This document shows, one piece after another, positions 23,519 through 31,580 of a stretch of DNA of 64,000 nucleotides. The translations under genes were made by a program, and so were the position numbers. The stretch is taken from NCBI GenBank assembly GCA_003150485.1, contig QALX01000003.1, forward strand, positions 1-64,000. Direction: 5' to 3'. This DNA is from Clostridiales bacterium. Lineage in GTDB: Bacteria > Bacillota > Clostridia > Oscillospirales > Oscillospiraceae. The notes beneath the pieces are model-generated. The model made no database searches. It saw only the letters and a list, made by a program, of their open reading frames with translations, and was not told where the DNA came from. Numbering within the stretch: the first letter of the stretch is position 1; each line of letters opens with the position of its first letter.

Positions 23519-24352
23519 CTATACCAGCTTATTTGTTAAAGTCCCGATATCCTCAATATATACCTCTACCAAATCACCCGGCTTTAACCACACCTTTTCT
23601 TTTTCTTCCAATGCGACTCCGCTGGGTGTACCGGTAAAGATCAGGTCTCCCGGTTCCAATTTGATATATTTGGAAGCATAGCTGATGATCTGCGCACAAT
23701 TGAATATCATATCTGCGGTATTGCCATTCTGTCGCAGCTGTCCGTTGACATAACTTCTGATCTTCTTTCCCTTTTCAAGCGCAAAGGAATCTGCCGTCAC
23801 AATGCAGGGACCACAGGGGCCAAAACCCGGCATGGTCTTACCGATGAGCCATTGACTGCTTCGCATCTGCGCATCCCGCAGACTGAAATCATTGCCGCAG
23901 GTATAACCAAATACATAGTCAAGTGCTTCCTCTTCACATACGTTCCACGCTGTTTTCCCCATGACAATGACAAGCTCTGCTTCGTAATCATAGCTGCTCT
24001 CCCATGGCGGTAAAACCACCTCTGTTCCTGCTGGTGCCAGTGCATCCGCAAACTTTGAAAAGATAACCGGATACTCCGGCAGCTTCATGTTGATTCCGTT
24101 TGCATGTGCTTTATAGTTTAGTCCCACGCAGACCAGTTTTCCAATCCGAGAAATCACATTGGCGTAAGTTGTTTCGTTCACAATGGGCATTTCTTCCCTA
24201 CATGCTATCCGGGCAAGCTCTTCCCTGCCTTCTCCTCTGATTACCGTATCCATGTTGCCGGTAAATCCTGCTGCTGTTGCATCCACAAGACCTCTCACTG
24301 TCTCTATTGCAAGATGGGGCTCATTCTCCATACAAATGTTGTATAATTTCAT
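23519..24352 (-). CDS. Fumarylacetoacetate hydrolase family protein
   Basis: 277 aa from ATG 24352 (AGGAG upstream). The FAH fold is shown by KLVCVGLNYKAHA, PVIFSKFADAL, the metal-binding Glu pair in SYDYEAELVIVMGK, GYTCGNDFSLRDAQ and LEPGDLIFTGTPSGV. Family members act as C-C hydrolases, decarboxylases or isomerases on acyl-pyruvates and related diacids. The exact substrate is not clear. The gene is markedly AT-richer than its surroundings and lies next to a recombinase remnant, so it was probably brought in horizontally. It has no catabolic neighbours. Confidence 0.85.
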   Translation of the reverse strand: MKLYNICMENEPHLAIETVRGLVDATAAGFTGNMDTVIRGEGREELARIACREEMPIVNETTYANVISRIGKLVCVGLNYKAHANGINMKLPEYPVIFSKFADALAPAGTEVVLPPWESSYDYEAELVIVMGKTAWNVCEEEALDYVFGYTCGNDFSLRDAQMRSSQWLIGKTMPGFGPCGPCIVTADSFALEKGKKIRSYVNGQLRQNGNTADMIFNCAQIISYASKYIKLEPGDLIFTGTPSGVALEEKEKVWLKPGDLVEVYIEDIGTLTNKLV

Positions 24353-24384
24353 TTCTTTTTCTCCTATTCTTCTGGTTGAACTGT

Positions 24385-24603
24385 CTATCAAATCAATGTC
24401 AAAGAGAGTATTTAACCCGATACGCAAGAGAGCATGGGTACACGAACCGAAAAGTACTGGTGGATGACGGTTATACTGGGACGAACTTTAATCGCCCTGG
24501 CGTACAAGAAGGATTTGACTTTGTAAAGCAGAGACTTGCGGGTTGCTGGCTTGTCAAGGACCTGAACTGCTTCGGGCGTGATTACTTGACGGTCGGACAA
24601 TGA
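24385..24603 (+). pseudogene. Serine recombinase fragment (decayed)
   Basis: A translated stretch reads REYLTRYAREHGYTNRKVLVDDGYTG, then NFNRPG and VKDLNCFGRDYLTVGQ before a stop. It aligns with the resolvase catalytic-domain part of large serine recombinases of conjugative elements (the usual VDDGYSGxxFxRPG and VKDxSRFGRNYxxxG). The catalytic N-terminal Ser region and the whole C-terminal domain are missing. A remnant of a lost mobile element. Confidence 0.75.
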
Positions 24604-24732
24604 TGAAAGAATCAACCAGTGGAAGCAGAAAAACGACGTGACCTTATGGTCACACCGTCTTCTGTCACTATCATTAGCCAAATAGTTACTTGTCACTATT
24701 AACCCTGTGTTTCCCGTTTTTTCGGTATTCGT

Positions 24733-26448
24733 CTACTTTTCCTTGTTGTCAACCACCTTGTAGCGCTTGATTTTCATGGTGGTGGTTTTTTCAAATTCGG
24801 TCTTGCGGATCTTCACCCGGTTGATCCGCTTGTGGGTGGGCTGGGCGGCGTTGTAGTCGTTGATGCGCTCCTGGATGACCGCCTTCAGGTCGTTGTCGGA
24901 CAGGTCGTTCTCAGCGGGGAAGATCTCCGCTACGATCAGGTTGTTCTCGGTGTACACCACCACCTCGGCGATTTCCGGGATCTGGCCCAGCATGTACTCG
25001 ATCTCCTCGGGGGAGACGTTCTCGCCGTTGGAGAGGATGATGAGGTTTTTCTTCCGGCCCGTGATGGTCAGGGAGCCGTCCTTGTTGATCCGGCCCAGGT
25101 CGCCGCTGCAGAACCAGCCGTTCCGGAAGGCATTGGCGGTGGAGTGGGGATCGTTGTAGTAGCCCATCATCACGTTAGAGCCCCGGATCAAAACCTCGCC
25201 CCGGCCGGTGCTGTCGGGGTCGTCGATTTTGACTTCGACGCTGGGGAAGGTCCAGCCCACGCTGTCATCGGGGGCCCGGAGGCCGCTGAGGGCAGTGTTG
25301 ACCGAGACGATGGGGGCACACTCCGTGATGCCGTAGCCCTGCATCAGGTCGATGCCCATGGCCCGGAACTCCTTGATGTAGCGGGGGTCCAGGGGGGCGC
25401 CGCCGCAGATGATGTACTTCAGGTTGCCGCCGAACTTCTCCAGGATGGTGGAGAAGAACTTCTGCCGCTTATCCACGCCCACCTTCATCAGGGCGTTGCT
25501 GGCAGTCATGGCCAGGCGCAGGGTCTTGGTCTGGCCCTGCTTCTGGGCGGTGCGCCAGATGGTGTTGGAGAAGGTCTCGATGAACAGGGGGACCAGGAAG
25601 AGGATATTGGGCTTGGCGATGGCCATTTCCCGCATGAAAGAGGCCAGGCCATTGCTGATAAAGACCGGCTGTCCGTAGTGGAGCAGCATCAGTACACCGG
25701 TGTTCAGGCCGAAGGCGTGGGTGAAGGGGAGGATGGCCAGGGTGCCGCCCTCGGGCTGGTAGACCTGGGCGGCGTCGTTGACGTTGGAGAGCATGTTCCG
25801 GTGGGAGAGCATGACCCCCTTGCTGGTGCCGCTGGTGCCCGAGGTGAAGAAGATGGTACACATGGCGTCCGGGTCCAGCTCCACCTTTTCATACAGGCCC
25901 CGGCCCTTTTCGTAGAACCGCTGGCCCTTTTCCGCCCAGTCCTCCAGGTCCCGCATGCTGAAACAGTATTTGGATTTCAGCAGCTTCTGGGCCAGCAGCT
26001 CTTTCTCGTAGGGGTACTTTTTGGAGGTGACCACCACGTCGGCCTGGCTCTGGAAGATCAGGGTGGAGGCCTCCGCCGGAGTGGCATCCTTGGCCACCAG
26101 TACCGCCACGTTGCCGCTGGTGACCACGGCGAAGAAGCAGAGCAGCCACTGGTAGGAGTTCTCCCCCACCAGGGCGATCTTCCGGCCCCGGATGCCCCGT
26201 TTGAGCATGTAGGTGGCCAGGTACTTCACCTGCTGGTAGAACTCGGCATAGGTGTGCGTGACCACCTCTTTGCGGCCGGTGAGGTACTGGAAGGCGACGC
26301 CGTTGGGCTGATGAACTGCCCTGTATTCCACCAGCTCCCGGAGCGTCCGGTAGGTGGGGAAGGACTCCGCCGGGGCGTAGGGCCGGCTGTGGGTGAGCAG
26401 CCCCTTCAGTGGGCCGGGGATGATGCCTCTGCGTTTATTATAACTCAT
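24733..26448 (-). CDS. AMP-binding acyl-CoA synthetase family protein
   Basis: 571 aa. An adenylate-forming enzyme of the long-chain fatty acid CoA ligase type. The P-loop-like FFTSGTSGTSKGVMLSH (about 205-221), QGYGITECAP and the hinge NGWFCSGDLGRINKDGSLTITGRKKNLIILSNGENVSPEEIE are intact, with the C-terminal catalytic Lys region KTTTMKIKRYKV. It would activate a fatty or aromatic acid as acyl-AMP, then the thioester. The substrate is unknown. It is monocistronic, with its own promoter at 26546-26574. Confidence 0.9.
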   Translation of the reverse strand: MSYNKRRGIIPGPLKGLLTHSRPYAPAESFPTYRTLRELVEYRAVHQPNGVAFQYLTGRKEVVTHTYAEFYQQVKYLATYMLKRGIRGRKIALVGENSYQWLLCFFAVVTSGNVAVLVAKDATPAEASTLIFQSQADVVVTSKKYPYEKELLAQKLLKSKYCFSMRDLEDWAEKGQRFYEKGRGLYEKVELDPDAMCTIFFTSGTSGTSKGVMLSHRNMLSNVNDAAQVYQPEGGTLAILPFTHAFGLNTGVLMLLHYGQPVFISNGLASFMREMAIAKPNILFLVPLFIETFSNTIWRTAQKQGQTKTLRLAMTASNALMKVGVDKRQKFFSTILEKFGGNLKYIICGGAPLDPRYIKEFRAMGIDLMQGYGITECAPIVSVNTALSGLRAPDDSVGWTFPSVEVKIDDPDSTGRGEVLIRGSNVMMGYYNDPHSTANAFRNGWFCSGDLGRINKDGSLTITGRKKNLIILSNGENVSPEEIEYMLGQIPEIAEVVVYTENNLIVAEIFPAENDLSDNDLKAVIQERINDYNAAQPTHKRINRVKIRKTEFEKTTTMKIKRYKVVDNKEK

Positions 26449-26545
26449 AGTTGAAATGCCTCACTTCTCATGTCGCCGGAAAGCGCGAACAGTCCGGACT
26501 CCGTTCCGTTGCGGGAACGGTGTGTATTGTACAGAAATATAGAAC

Positions 26546-26574
26546 ATTTTACCGTCTTTTAGAGGGGAAATCAA
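26546..26574 (-). promoter_or_regulatory. Promoter of the acyl-CoA synthetase
   Basis: TTGATT (26574-26569), a 17-base spacer and TAAAAT (26551-26546). Confidence 0.65.
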
Positions 26575-26603
26575 GGGAAGTTTTGATGAAATGTTTGTGA
26601 ACG

Positions 26604-26641
26604 GAAAAAGATGCCGCAAACCAGCCGGTTGCGGCATCTTT
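26604..26641 (-). terminator. infC-rpmI-rplT operon terminator
   Basis: AAAGATGCCGCAA and TTTGCGGCATCTTT pair, followed by TT on the minus strand. Confidence 0.85.
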
Positions 26642-26652
26642 GTATCACAGGG

Positions 26653-27009
26653 TTAAGCCAGCTTGCTCTTGGCCAGCTCGGTCAGCTGGCCGAAGGCGGC
26701 CTTGTCGTTGACGGCCAGCTCGGAGAGCATCTTGCGGTCGATCTGGACGTCGGCCAGCTTCAGGCCGTGCATGAAGGTGGAGTAGTTCATGCCGTTTGCC
26801 TTGCAGGCGGCGCTGATTCTGGTGATCCACAGGCGGCGGAAGTCACGCTTTTTCAGCCGGCGGCCGGTGTAAGCGTAGGTCAGGGACTTCATCATGGCCT
26901 GGTTCGCCATCTTGTAGTGCTTGCTCTTGGAGCCCCAATAGCCCTTGGCCATTTTCAGGACTTTATTTCTTCTCTTGCGCGTCATCATTGCGCGTTTGAT
27001 TCTTGCCAT
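26653..27009 (-). CDS. rplT: Ribosomal protein L20
   Basis: 118 aa, standard length. MARIKRAMMTRKRRNKVLKMAKGYWG is followed by TYAYTGRRLKKRDFRRLWITRI and SELAVND. L20 is an early 50S assembly protein and, in Bacillus, represses this operon by binding the infC leader. Third gene of infC-rpmI-rplT, 21 bases after rpmI. Confidence 0.97.
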   Translation of the reverse strand: MARIKRAMMTRKRRNKVLKMAKGYWGSKSKHYKMANQAMMKSLTYAYTGRRLKKRDFRRLWITRISAACKANGMNYSTFMHGLKLADVQIDRKMLSELAVNDKAAFGQLTELAKSKLA

Positions 27010-27030
27010 TTCAGTAGCCTCCTATTCTGA

Positions 27031-27228
27031 TTATTTGTAAGGGATCATCTTACGGATGGTCGGTGCATTGGTATCATCCGCGTATACGCCCTTGCGGAGG
27101 CCTCTCTTCCGCTTGGTGGTTTTCTTGGTCAGAATATGGCTGGCGAAAGCGTGGGAACGCTTGACCTTACCGGATTTGCTGAGCTTAAATCTCTTTTTCG
27201 CACCGCTGTGCGTTTTCATCTTAGGCAT
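27031..27228 (-). CDS. rpmI: Ribosomal protein L35
   Basis: 65 aa. Starts MPKMKTHSGAKKRFKLSKSGK and has the family ending DTNAPTIRKMIPYK. Component of the 50S subunit. Middle gene of infC-rpmI-rplT. Confidence 0.97.
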   Translation of the reverse strand: MPKMKTHSGAKKRFKLSKSGKVKRSHAFASHILTKKTTKRKRGLRKGVYADDTNAPTIRKMIPYK

Positions 27229-27270
27229 AAGTTGGGGACTCCTTTCGTCAGGCGGAGAGTTCCGCCCCGT

Positions 27271-27864
27271 TTATTTTTGGGGAGAATCCTTTTTGGGCTC
27301 CTGAGCGGACTCCTTTTTGGAATCCTGCCCGGCGTCCTTTTTGGGATCCTTGGAAACCTTGGGGGAGAGCAGCATGGTCATGTGACGGCCTTCCAGTTTG
27401 GGCATTCTGTCCATGGAGGCGAACTCGGTGCAGTTTTCCGCAAATCGCTTCAGCAGGTCCTCCCCAATGCTGGTGTGGGCCATCTGGCGGCCGCGGAACC
27501 GCACGGTCACCTTCACCCGGTTTCCGGCCGACAGGAACTTGGCGGCGTTGCGGAGCTTTGTGTTCAGGTCGCCGATATCGATACCGGGAGACATGCGAAT
27601 TTCTTTGATTTCCACCACATGCTGGTTCTTTTTGGCTTCCTTTTCCCGCTTGGACTGCTCAAAACGGAACTTACCGTAGTCCATGACCTTGCAGACCGGC
27701 GGGGTGGCCTTGGGAGAGATCTTGACCAGGTCCATTCCAGCCTTCGCGGCCACGGACAGTGCGTCGCGGGAGGACATGATACCCAGCTGCCGACCATCGG
27801 AGGAAACCAGGCGGACTTCTTTGTCCCGGATGTCCTCGTTGATCTGATGCGCCATTTTGCTAAT
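27271..27864 (-). CDS. infC: Translation initiation factor IF-3, with AUU start
   Basis: 197 aa counted from an ATT at 27864. GGAGG lies nine bases before this ATT but 18 before the first ATG (27855), and the resulting start (M)SKMAHQINEDIRDKEVRL matches the Firmicute IF-3 N-terminus. infC is the classic gene using AUU, which lets IF-3 repress its own translation. The N-domain contains DGRQLGIMSSRDAL. The C-domain contains EIRMSPGIDIGDLNTKLRNAAKFL and RFRGRQMAH. A Lys-rich tail of about 25 residues with KKDAGQDSKKE is longer than usual. Confidence 0.95.
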   Translation of the reverse strand: MSKMAHQINEDIRDKEVRLVSSDGRQLGIMSSRDALSVAAKAGMDLVKISPKATPPVCKVMDYGKFRFEQSKREKEAKKNQHVVEIKEIRMSPGIDIGDLNTKLRNAAKFLSAGNRVKVTVRFRGRQMAHTSIGEDLLKRFAENCTEFASMDRMPKLEGRHMTMLLSPKVSKDPKKDAGQDSKKESAQEPKKDSPQK

Positions 27865-27888
27865 ACCGAAACACCTCCAGAGTAGATT

Positions 27889-27917
27889 GAAAAAACGGAT
27901 ACCAGAACGGCATCCGC
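27889..27917 (-). terminator. Attenuator hairpin in the infC leader
   Basis: CGGATGCC and GGTATCCG pair (one G-U) around GTTCT, then six T, about 25 bases upstream of the infC ribosome site. A terminator inside the leader matches the L20-controlled attenuation known for the Bacillus infC operon. Confidence 0.75.
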
Positions 27918-28022
27918 GACAGGGCAGACCCACGCCAAAGGGGGGATCTGCGGGCTATCAACCACCGTGCACGGGCACGGGAGGTGAGGAGGGGATACCA
28001 TCCTGCTTTGTTTTACCTAGGT

Positions 28023-28051
28023 ACTATACCAGCTCCCGTGTGTTTTGTCAA
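28023..28051 (-). promoter_or_regulatory. infC operon promoter
   Basis: TTGACA (28051-28046), a 17-base spacer and TATAGT (28028-28023). It gives a leader of about 150 nt before infC. Confidence 0.85.
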
Positions 28052-28065
28052 GGGGGAGCGGGGAA

Positions 28066-28107
28066 ATAAAGGGGAGCCCCCGGCGGAACCGAAGGTGTTC
28101 CGCCGGG
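28066..28107 (-). terminator. Terminator of the 134-aa membrane protein gene
   Basis: CCGGCGGAAC and GTTCCGCCGG form a strong stem, with GGGCTCCCCTTTATTT after it. Confidence 0.65.
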
Positions 28108-28122
28108 AGCGTGGGTGGGCGG

Positions 28123-28527
28123 TCAGGACGGTTCGCCGTCCTTGGACCGCCTGCATGTCCGGATAATGCACAGAAGATTTCCGGTGATACACAGCCCGCC
28201 TGCCGTCAGCAGAGTCAGGCTGTCAAAAGAGAGGGGCAGGCTGATGCCCAGTCCGAGCAGGCCCACAGCGCCCAGCAGAACAGCCAGCAGGATGCCGACC
28301 ACGGCGCCTGCGATGAGGGCGCCGCCGCCCTGCTTAGGGTAGACGATGAGGGGAAGGGCCAGGTAAAGGGCTGCCAACACCCCGGCAAAAACCGTCCACA
28401 CAAACAGCGGAGTGGTTTGGAAGGTTTCCGCCCGATGCGCCGCTACACAGCGGGCAATCCAGGCGGCGAGCGCCATTAGGAGAGGCGGGCCGATGGCGGC
28501 GGCCAGTGCAGTCAGTTTTTTCAACAT
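28123..28527 (-). CDS. Four-helix membrane protein, unknown function
   Basis: 134 aa with four hydrophobic segments (about 5-25, 43-63, 69-95 and 100-122) and a short charged tail ending KDGEPS. There are no conserved catalytic motifs I recognise. RBS AGGATG precedes the ATG and a TTGACA/TTATAT promoter lies upstream. Monocistronic. Confidence 0.65.
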   Translation of the reverse strand: MLKKLTALAAAIGPPLLMALAAWIARCVAAHRAETFQTTPLFVWTVFAGVLAALYLALPLIVYPKQGGGALIAGAVVGILLAVLLGAVGLLGLGISLPLSFDSLTLLTAGGLCITGNLLCIIRTCRRSKDGEPS

Positions 28528-28591
28528 GGCAACAACATCCTTTCTTCGTTGGTGATGCGGTGTGAATGGATGACGATCCCTGATACAATCA

Positions 28592-28620
28592 ATATAAAGT
28601 ATAGCTTTCCACTATGTCAA
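28592..28620 (-). promoter_or_regulatory. Promoter of the 134-aa membrane protein gene
   Basis: TTGACA (28620-28615), a 17-base spacer and TTATAT (28597-28592). Confidence 0.65.
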
Positions 28621-28678
28621 GGAGTGGCATGAAAGAGTATGGAAAAAAGTGAAAATTGGAGATACGACCGGACAGGAC

Positions 28679-28710
28679 AAAAAACGCCCCGGACGGAGTG
28701 TCCGGAGCGG
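28679..28710 (-). terminator. Terminator of the ABC-2 permease gene
   Basis: CGCTCCGGACA and TGTCCGGAGCG-type pairing (CCGGAC/GTCCGG core), followed by six T on the minus strand. Confidence 0.8.
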
Positions 28711-28718
28711 GAGTAAGG

Positions 28719-29501
28719 TTAGACGGATTTGACATAGCGGCGTTCGTAGCGGTAGATCAGGGCCACGCCGCAGGCGGAGACCGCCGCGCCGATCACAGCC
28801 CACAGGATCAGCCAGTGCCACAGGGGGGGCTGGGCGTAGAGCACGGTGTTGCGCAGCTGGGTGATGATGTAGCAGGTGGGGTTGAGGCGGATCATGCAGT
28901 AGCGGACGATCCCCGTCAGCTGCTGCTCCGGGTTGTAGAAGATGCCGGACATGTAGAACAGCAGGCGCAGGACCACGTTGACAATATTGGCCAGGTCCTC
29001 GAAAAAGACGCCAAAGTGGAGCAGCCAGCAGCTGAACCCGAAGGTCAACAGAAACAGCAGCAGCAGGAATGGGATGGCCCACAGCATGGTCAGGCTGGGC
29101 GGGATGCGGTAGACCGCCATGGTGATGACCACAATGCCCAGAGAGATCAGCATCTTGAACCCGTTGACCAGCATGGACGAGATAATCAAAATGAACTTGG
29201 GCAGGTACACCTTGGAGAGAACCGACTTGTACTTTTTCACCAGCTTGACGCTCTGCTTCACCGACCGGTTGAAGAACTCCCAGGAGCAGTAGCCCAGGAA
29301 GATAAAGGCGCACAGGTAGTCCTGGCTCCGGCCGAAGACGATGCTGTACACAAAGGTGTATACCAGCATGAACAGCAGCGGGTCCAGAATCCACCACAGC
29401 CAGTTCAGGAAGGAACCGGCCACCTCATTCTTCAGCTGCGCCTTGGCGGAGTAGAGCATATAGCGGCGGTATTTGACAAGGTCGCGGAGAAATCGCTTCA
29501 T
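28719..29501 (-). CDS. ABC-2 type polysaccharide export permease
   Basis: 260 aa with six predicted membrane helices. It has the Wzm/TagG arrangement: an amphipathic N-terminus LVKYRRYMLYSAKAQLKNEVAGSFLNWLWWILDPLLFMLVYTFVY, then GYCSWEFFNRSVKQSVKLVKKYKSVLSKVYLPKF, and late MSGIFYN and LNPTCYIITQLR. Such proteins pair with an ATPase (Wzt/TagH) to export teichoic acid or O-antigen-like glycans. No ATPase or glycosyltransferase gene is adjacent, so its partner must be encoded elsewhere or be absent. Confidence 0.88.
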   Translation of the reverse strand: MKRFLRDLVKYRRYMLYSAKAQLKNEVAGSFLNWLWWILDPLLFMLVYTFVYSIVFGRSQDYLCAFIFLGYCSWEFFNRSVKQSVKLVKKYKSVLSKVYLPKFILIISSMLVNGFKMLISLGIVVITMAVYRIPPSLTMLWAIPFLLLLFLLTFGFSCWLLHFGVFFEDLANIVNVVLRLLFYMSGIFYNPEQQLTGIVRYCMIRLNPTCYIITQLRNTVLYAQPPLWHWLILWAVIGAAVSACGVALIYRYERRYVKSV

Positions 29502-29602
29502 AGAAAAAAACTCCCTTCAGGGGTTTCCGATGGAACAGCTTATTATACCAGCCACAGGACCCGCCGTCAACCGGCGTCCCGACTCCGGTCGGCGGGAAGG
29601 GC

Positions 29603-29631
29603 TTGCCTTTTGTCCCGGCCGCCGTTATACT
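29603..29631 (+). promoter_or_regulatory. ychF promoter
   Basis: TTGCCT (29603-29608), a 17-base spacer and TATACT (29626-29631). Confidence 0.7.
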
Positions 29632-29677
29632 GGTACCAGGAAATGACGCCCAAGCTGGGCGAAAGGATGTTGCAACT

Positions 29678-30772
29678 ATGAAATTAGGTATCGTGGGCCT
29701 GCCCAACGTGGGCAAGAGCACCCTCTTTAACGCCATTACCAACGCCGGCGCTGAGTGCGCCAACTACCCCTTCTGCACCATCGAGCCCAATGTGGGCACG
29801 GTGGCGGTACCAGACGCCCGGCTGGACTGGCTCTCCGACCTGTACCACCCCAAGAAAACCACTCCGGCAGTGATCGAGTTCGTGGACATCGCCGGCCTGG
29901 TCAAGGGCGCCAGCCACGGGGAGGGACTGGGCAACAAGTTCCTGTCCAACATCCGGGGCACCGAGGCCATCGTCCACGTGGTGCGCTGCTTTGACGACGA
30001 GAACGTGATCCACGTGGAGGGGAGCACTGACCCCATCCGGGACATCGGCATCATCGACCTGGAGCTGATTATGGCGGACCTGGAGATGGTGGACCGCCGG
30101 ATTGAGAAGGCAAAAAAGGCCAGTAAGGGCGACAAAAAGTTCCTCCGGGAGGTGGAAGTCTTTTCCGCCCTGCGGGAACACCTGAACAACGGCGGCAGCG
30201 TCCGCAGCTATCCCTGTGAGCCCGATGAGTGGGAGCTTATCGCCACCAGCGACCTGCTGAGCATGAAGCCCATCATCTACGCCGCCAACCTGGACGAGGA
30301 CACCTTCGGCGGCGACTACCAGGCGAACCCCTACTACCAGCAGGTCCGGGAGCTGGCGGACAAGGAGGGGGCCCAGGTGATCCCCGTCTGCGCCCGTCTG
30401 GAGGAAGAGCTGTCCCAGATGGACGAGGAGGAGAAGACCATGTTCATGGAGGAGATGGGCATTCCCGAGTCCGGCCTGGACCGGCTCATCCGGGCCAGCT
30501 ACACCCTGCTGGGCCTGATCTCCTTCCTGACCTCCGGCGAGGACGAGTGCCGGGCCTGGACCATCACCAGGGGCATGAAGGCCCCCCAGGCGGCGGGGAA
30601 AATCCACTCCGACTTCGAGCGGGGCTTCATCCGGGCGGAGGTGATCGCCTACGATGACATGGTGGCCTGCGGCAGCGAGAAGGTGGCCAAGGAAAAGGGC
30701 CTCATGCGCAGCGAGGGCAAGGAGTATGTGGTCCAGGACGGGGATATCATCCTCTTCCGATTCAACGTATAA
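29678..30772 (+). CDS. ychF: Ribosome-associated Obg-family ATPase YchF
   Basis: 364 aa, standard. G-domain motifs are present: GLPNVGKSTLFNAIT (G1, about 6-20), DIAGLVKGASHGEG (G3), and the NLDED-type G4 (AANLDED), which departs from NKxD and explains its preference for ATP. A coiled-coil insertion with SKGDKKFL and the C-terminal TGS domain (RAWTITRGMKAPQAAGKIHSDFERGFIRAEVI) follow. It binds the ribosome and is linked to stress responses. The ATG at 29678 begins the conserved MKLGIVGLPNVGK. Upstream frame residues are not family sequence. Confidence 0.97.
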   Translation: MKLGIVGLPNVGKSTLFNAITNAGAECANYPFCTIEPNVGTVAVPDARLDWLSDLYHPKKTTPAVIEFVDIAGLVKGASHGEGLGNKFLSNIRGTEAIVHVVRCFDDENVIHVEGSTDPIRDIGIIDLELIMADLEMVDRRIEKAKKASKGDKKFLREVEVFSALREHLNNGGSVRSYPCEPDEWELIATSDLLSMKPIIYAANLDEDTFGGDYQANPYYQQVRELADKEGAQVIPVCARLEEELSQMDEEEKTMFMEEMGIPESGLDRLIRASYTLLGLISFLTSGEDECRAWTITRGMKAPQAAGKIHSDFERGFIRAEVIAYDDMVACGSEKVAKEKGLMRSEGKEYVVQDGDIILFRFNV

Positions 30773-30795
30773 ACAAGGGAGCGAGCAGCAAGCCT

Positions 30796-31515
30796 ATGAT
30801 TTACAGCTACGAACGGCGGATCGCCATGAGCGACGTGGATGAGGACTGGAAACTGAATCCGGCCAGCGCCCTGGACATGCTCCAGAACTGCGCCATGTTC
30901 CACACGGTGGCGGCCGGCTCCGGCCCCAGTGACCTGAAAGCGGATCACCTGGCCTGGGTGATCAACAGCTGGAACGTCTATTTTGACCGTCCCTGTGATT
31001 TCCTGGACACGGTTCGGCTCTCCACCTGGCCTCACGATTTTGACCGGGTCTTCGCCCACCGGAACTTCACCATCGAAAATAGCCGGGGCGAGACCTGCGT
31101 CCGGGCGGACTCCGTGTGGATTCTCATGCAGATGGAGAAGCAGATGCCCACCCGGATGCGGAAGGAACTGGTGGCCCGGTATGAGACCACCCCCCGGCTG
31201 GACATGCCCCCCATGGAGCGGCGGGTCAAGCTGCCCCAGGGGATGGAGGCCCGCCCCGCCTTTTTCGTACCCCATTTCGCGGTGGACGCCAACCACCACA
31301 CCAACAACGTCTGGTATATCCGTTTCGCCCTGGAATACCTGCCGGAAGGGTTCCGGCTGCGGCGGCTGCGGGTGGAGTACGCCAAATCCGCCCGGTACCG
31401 GGACCAGATCCATCCCCTCGTCCGCCAGGAGGACGGGATGTTCTGGGTGGCCCTCACCGACGGGGACGGCAAAAGCTTCGTCAACCTGGAATTCAGCGAA
31501 TCAGCGGCAAAGTAA
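30796..31515 (+). CDS. Acyl-ACP thioesterase
   Basis: 239 aa, two tandem hot-dog domains. The N-terminal half reads SDVDEDWKLNPASALDMLQN and then HLAWVINSWNVYFDRP. The C-terminal half has HFAVDANHHTNNVWYIRFALEYLPE, matching the catalytic Asn/His region of FatA/FatB-like bacterial thioesterases. It would release free fatty acids from acyl carrier protein. It follows ychF by 23 bases, so they may be cotranscribed, and ends in a strong bidirectional terminator. Confidence 0.9.
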   Translation: MIYSYERRIAMSDVDEDWKLNPASALDMLQNCAMFHTVAAGSGPSDLKADHLAWVINSWNVYFDRPCDFLDTVRLSTWPHDFDRVFAHRNFTIENSRGETCVRADSVWILMQMEKQMPTRMRKELVARYETTPRLDMPPMERRVKLPQGMEARPAFFVPHFAVDANHHTNNVWYIRFALEYLPEGFRLRRLRVEYAKSARYRDQIHPLVRQEDGMFWVALTDGDGKSFVNLEFSESAAK

Positions 31516-31530
31516 AAAGTAAAAAAAGCG

Positions 31531-31573
31531 TAAAAAACGCCCTGGAACCGGAAAACGGTTCCAGGGCGTTTTT
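31531..31573 (+). terminator. Bidirectional terminator, thioesterase / isochorismatase genes
   Basis: CGCCCTGGAACCG and CGGTTCCAGGGCG pair perfectly around a five-base loop. A-run before and T-run after let it serve both converging genes. Confidence 0.9.
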
Positions 31574-31580
31574 ATGTGGG

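Noticed and set aside
27855..27933. A 220-aa infC starting further upstream, or one starting at ATG 27855
   Set aside because: The upstream part overlaps the attenuator hairpin and lacks family sequence. The ATG at 27855 is too far from the ribosome site, whereas ATT 27864 fits.
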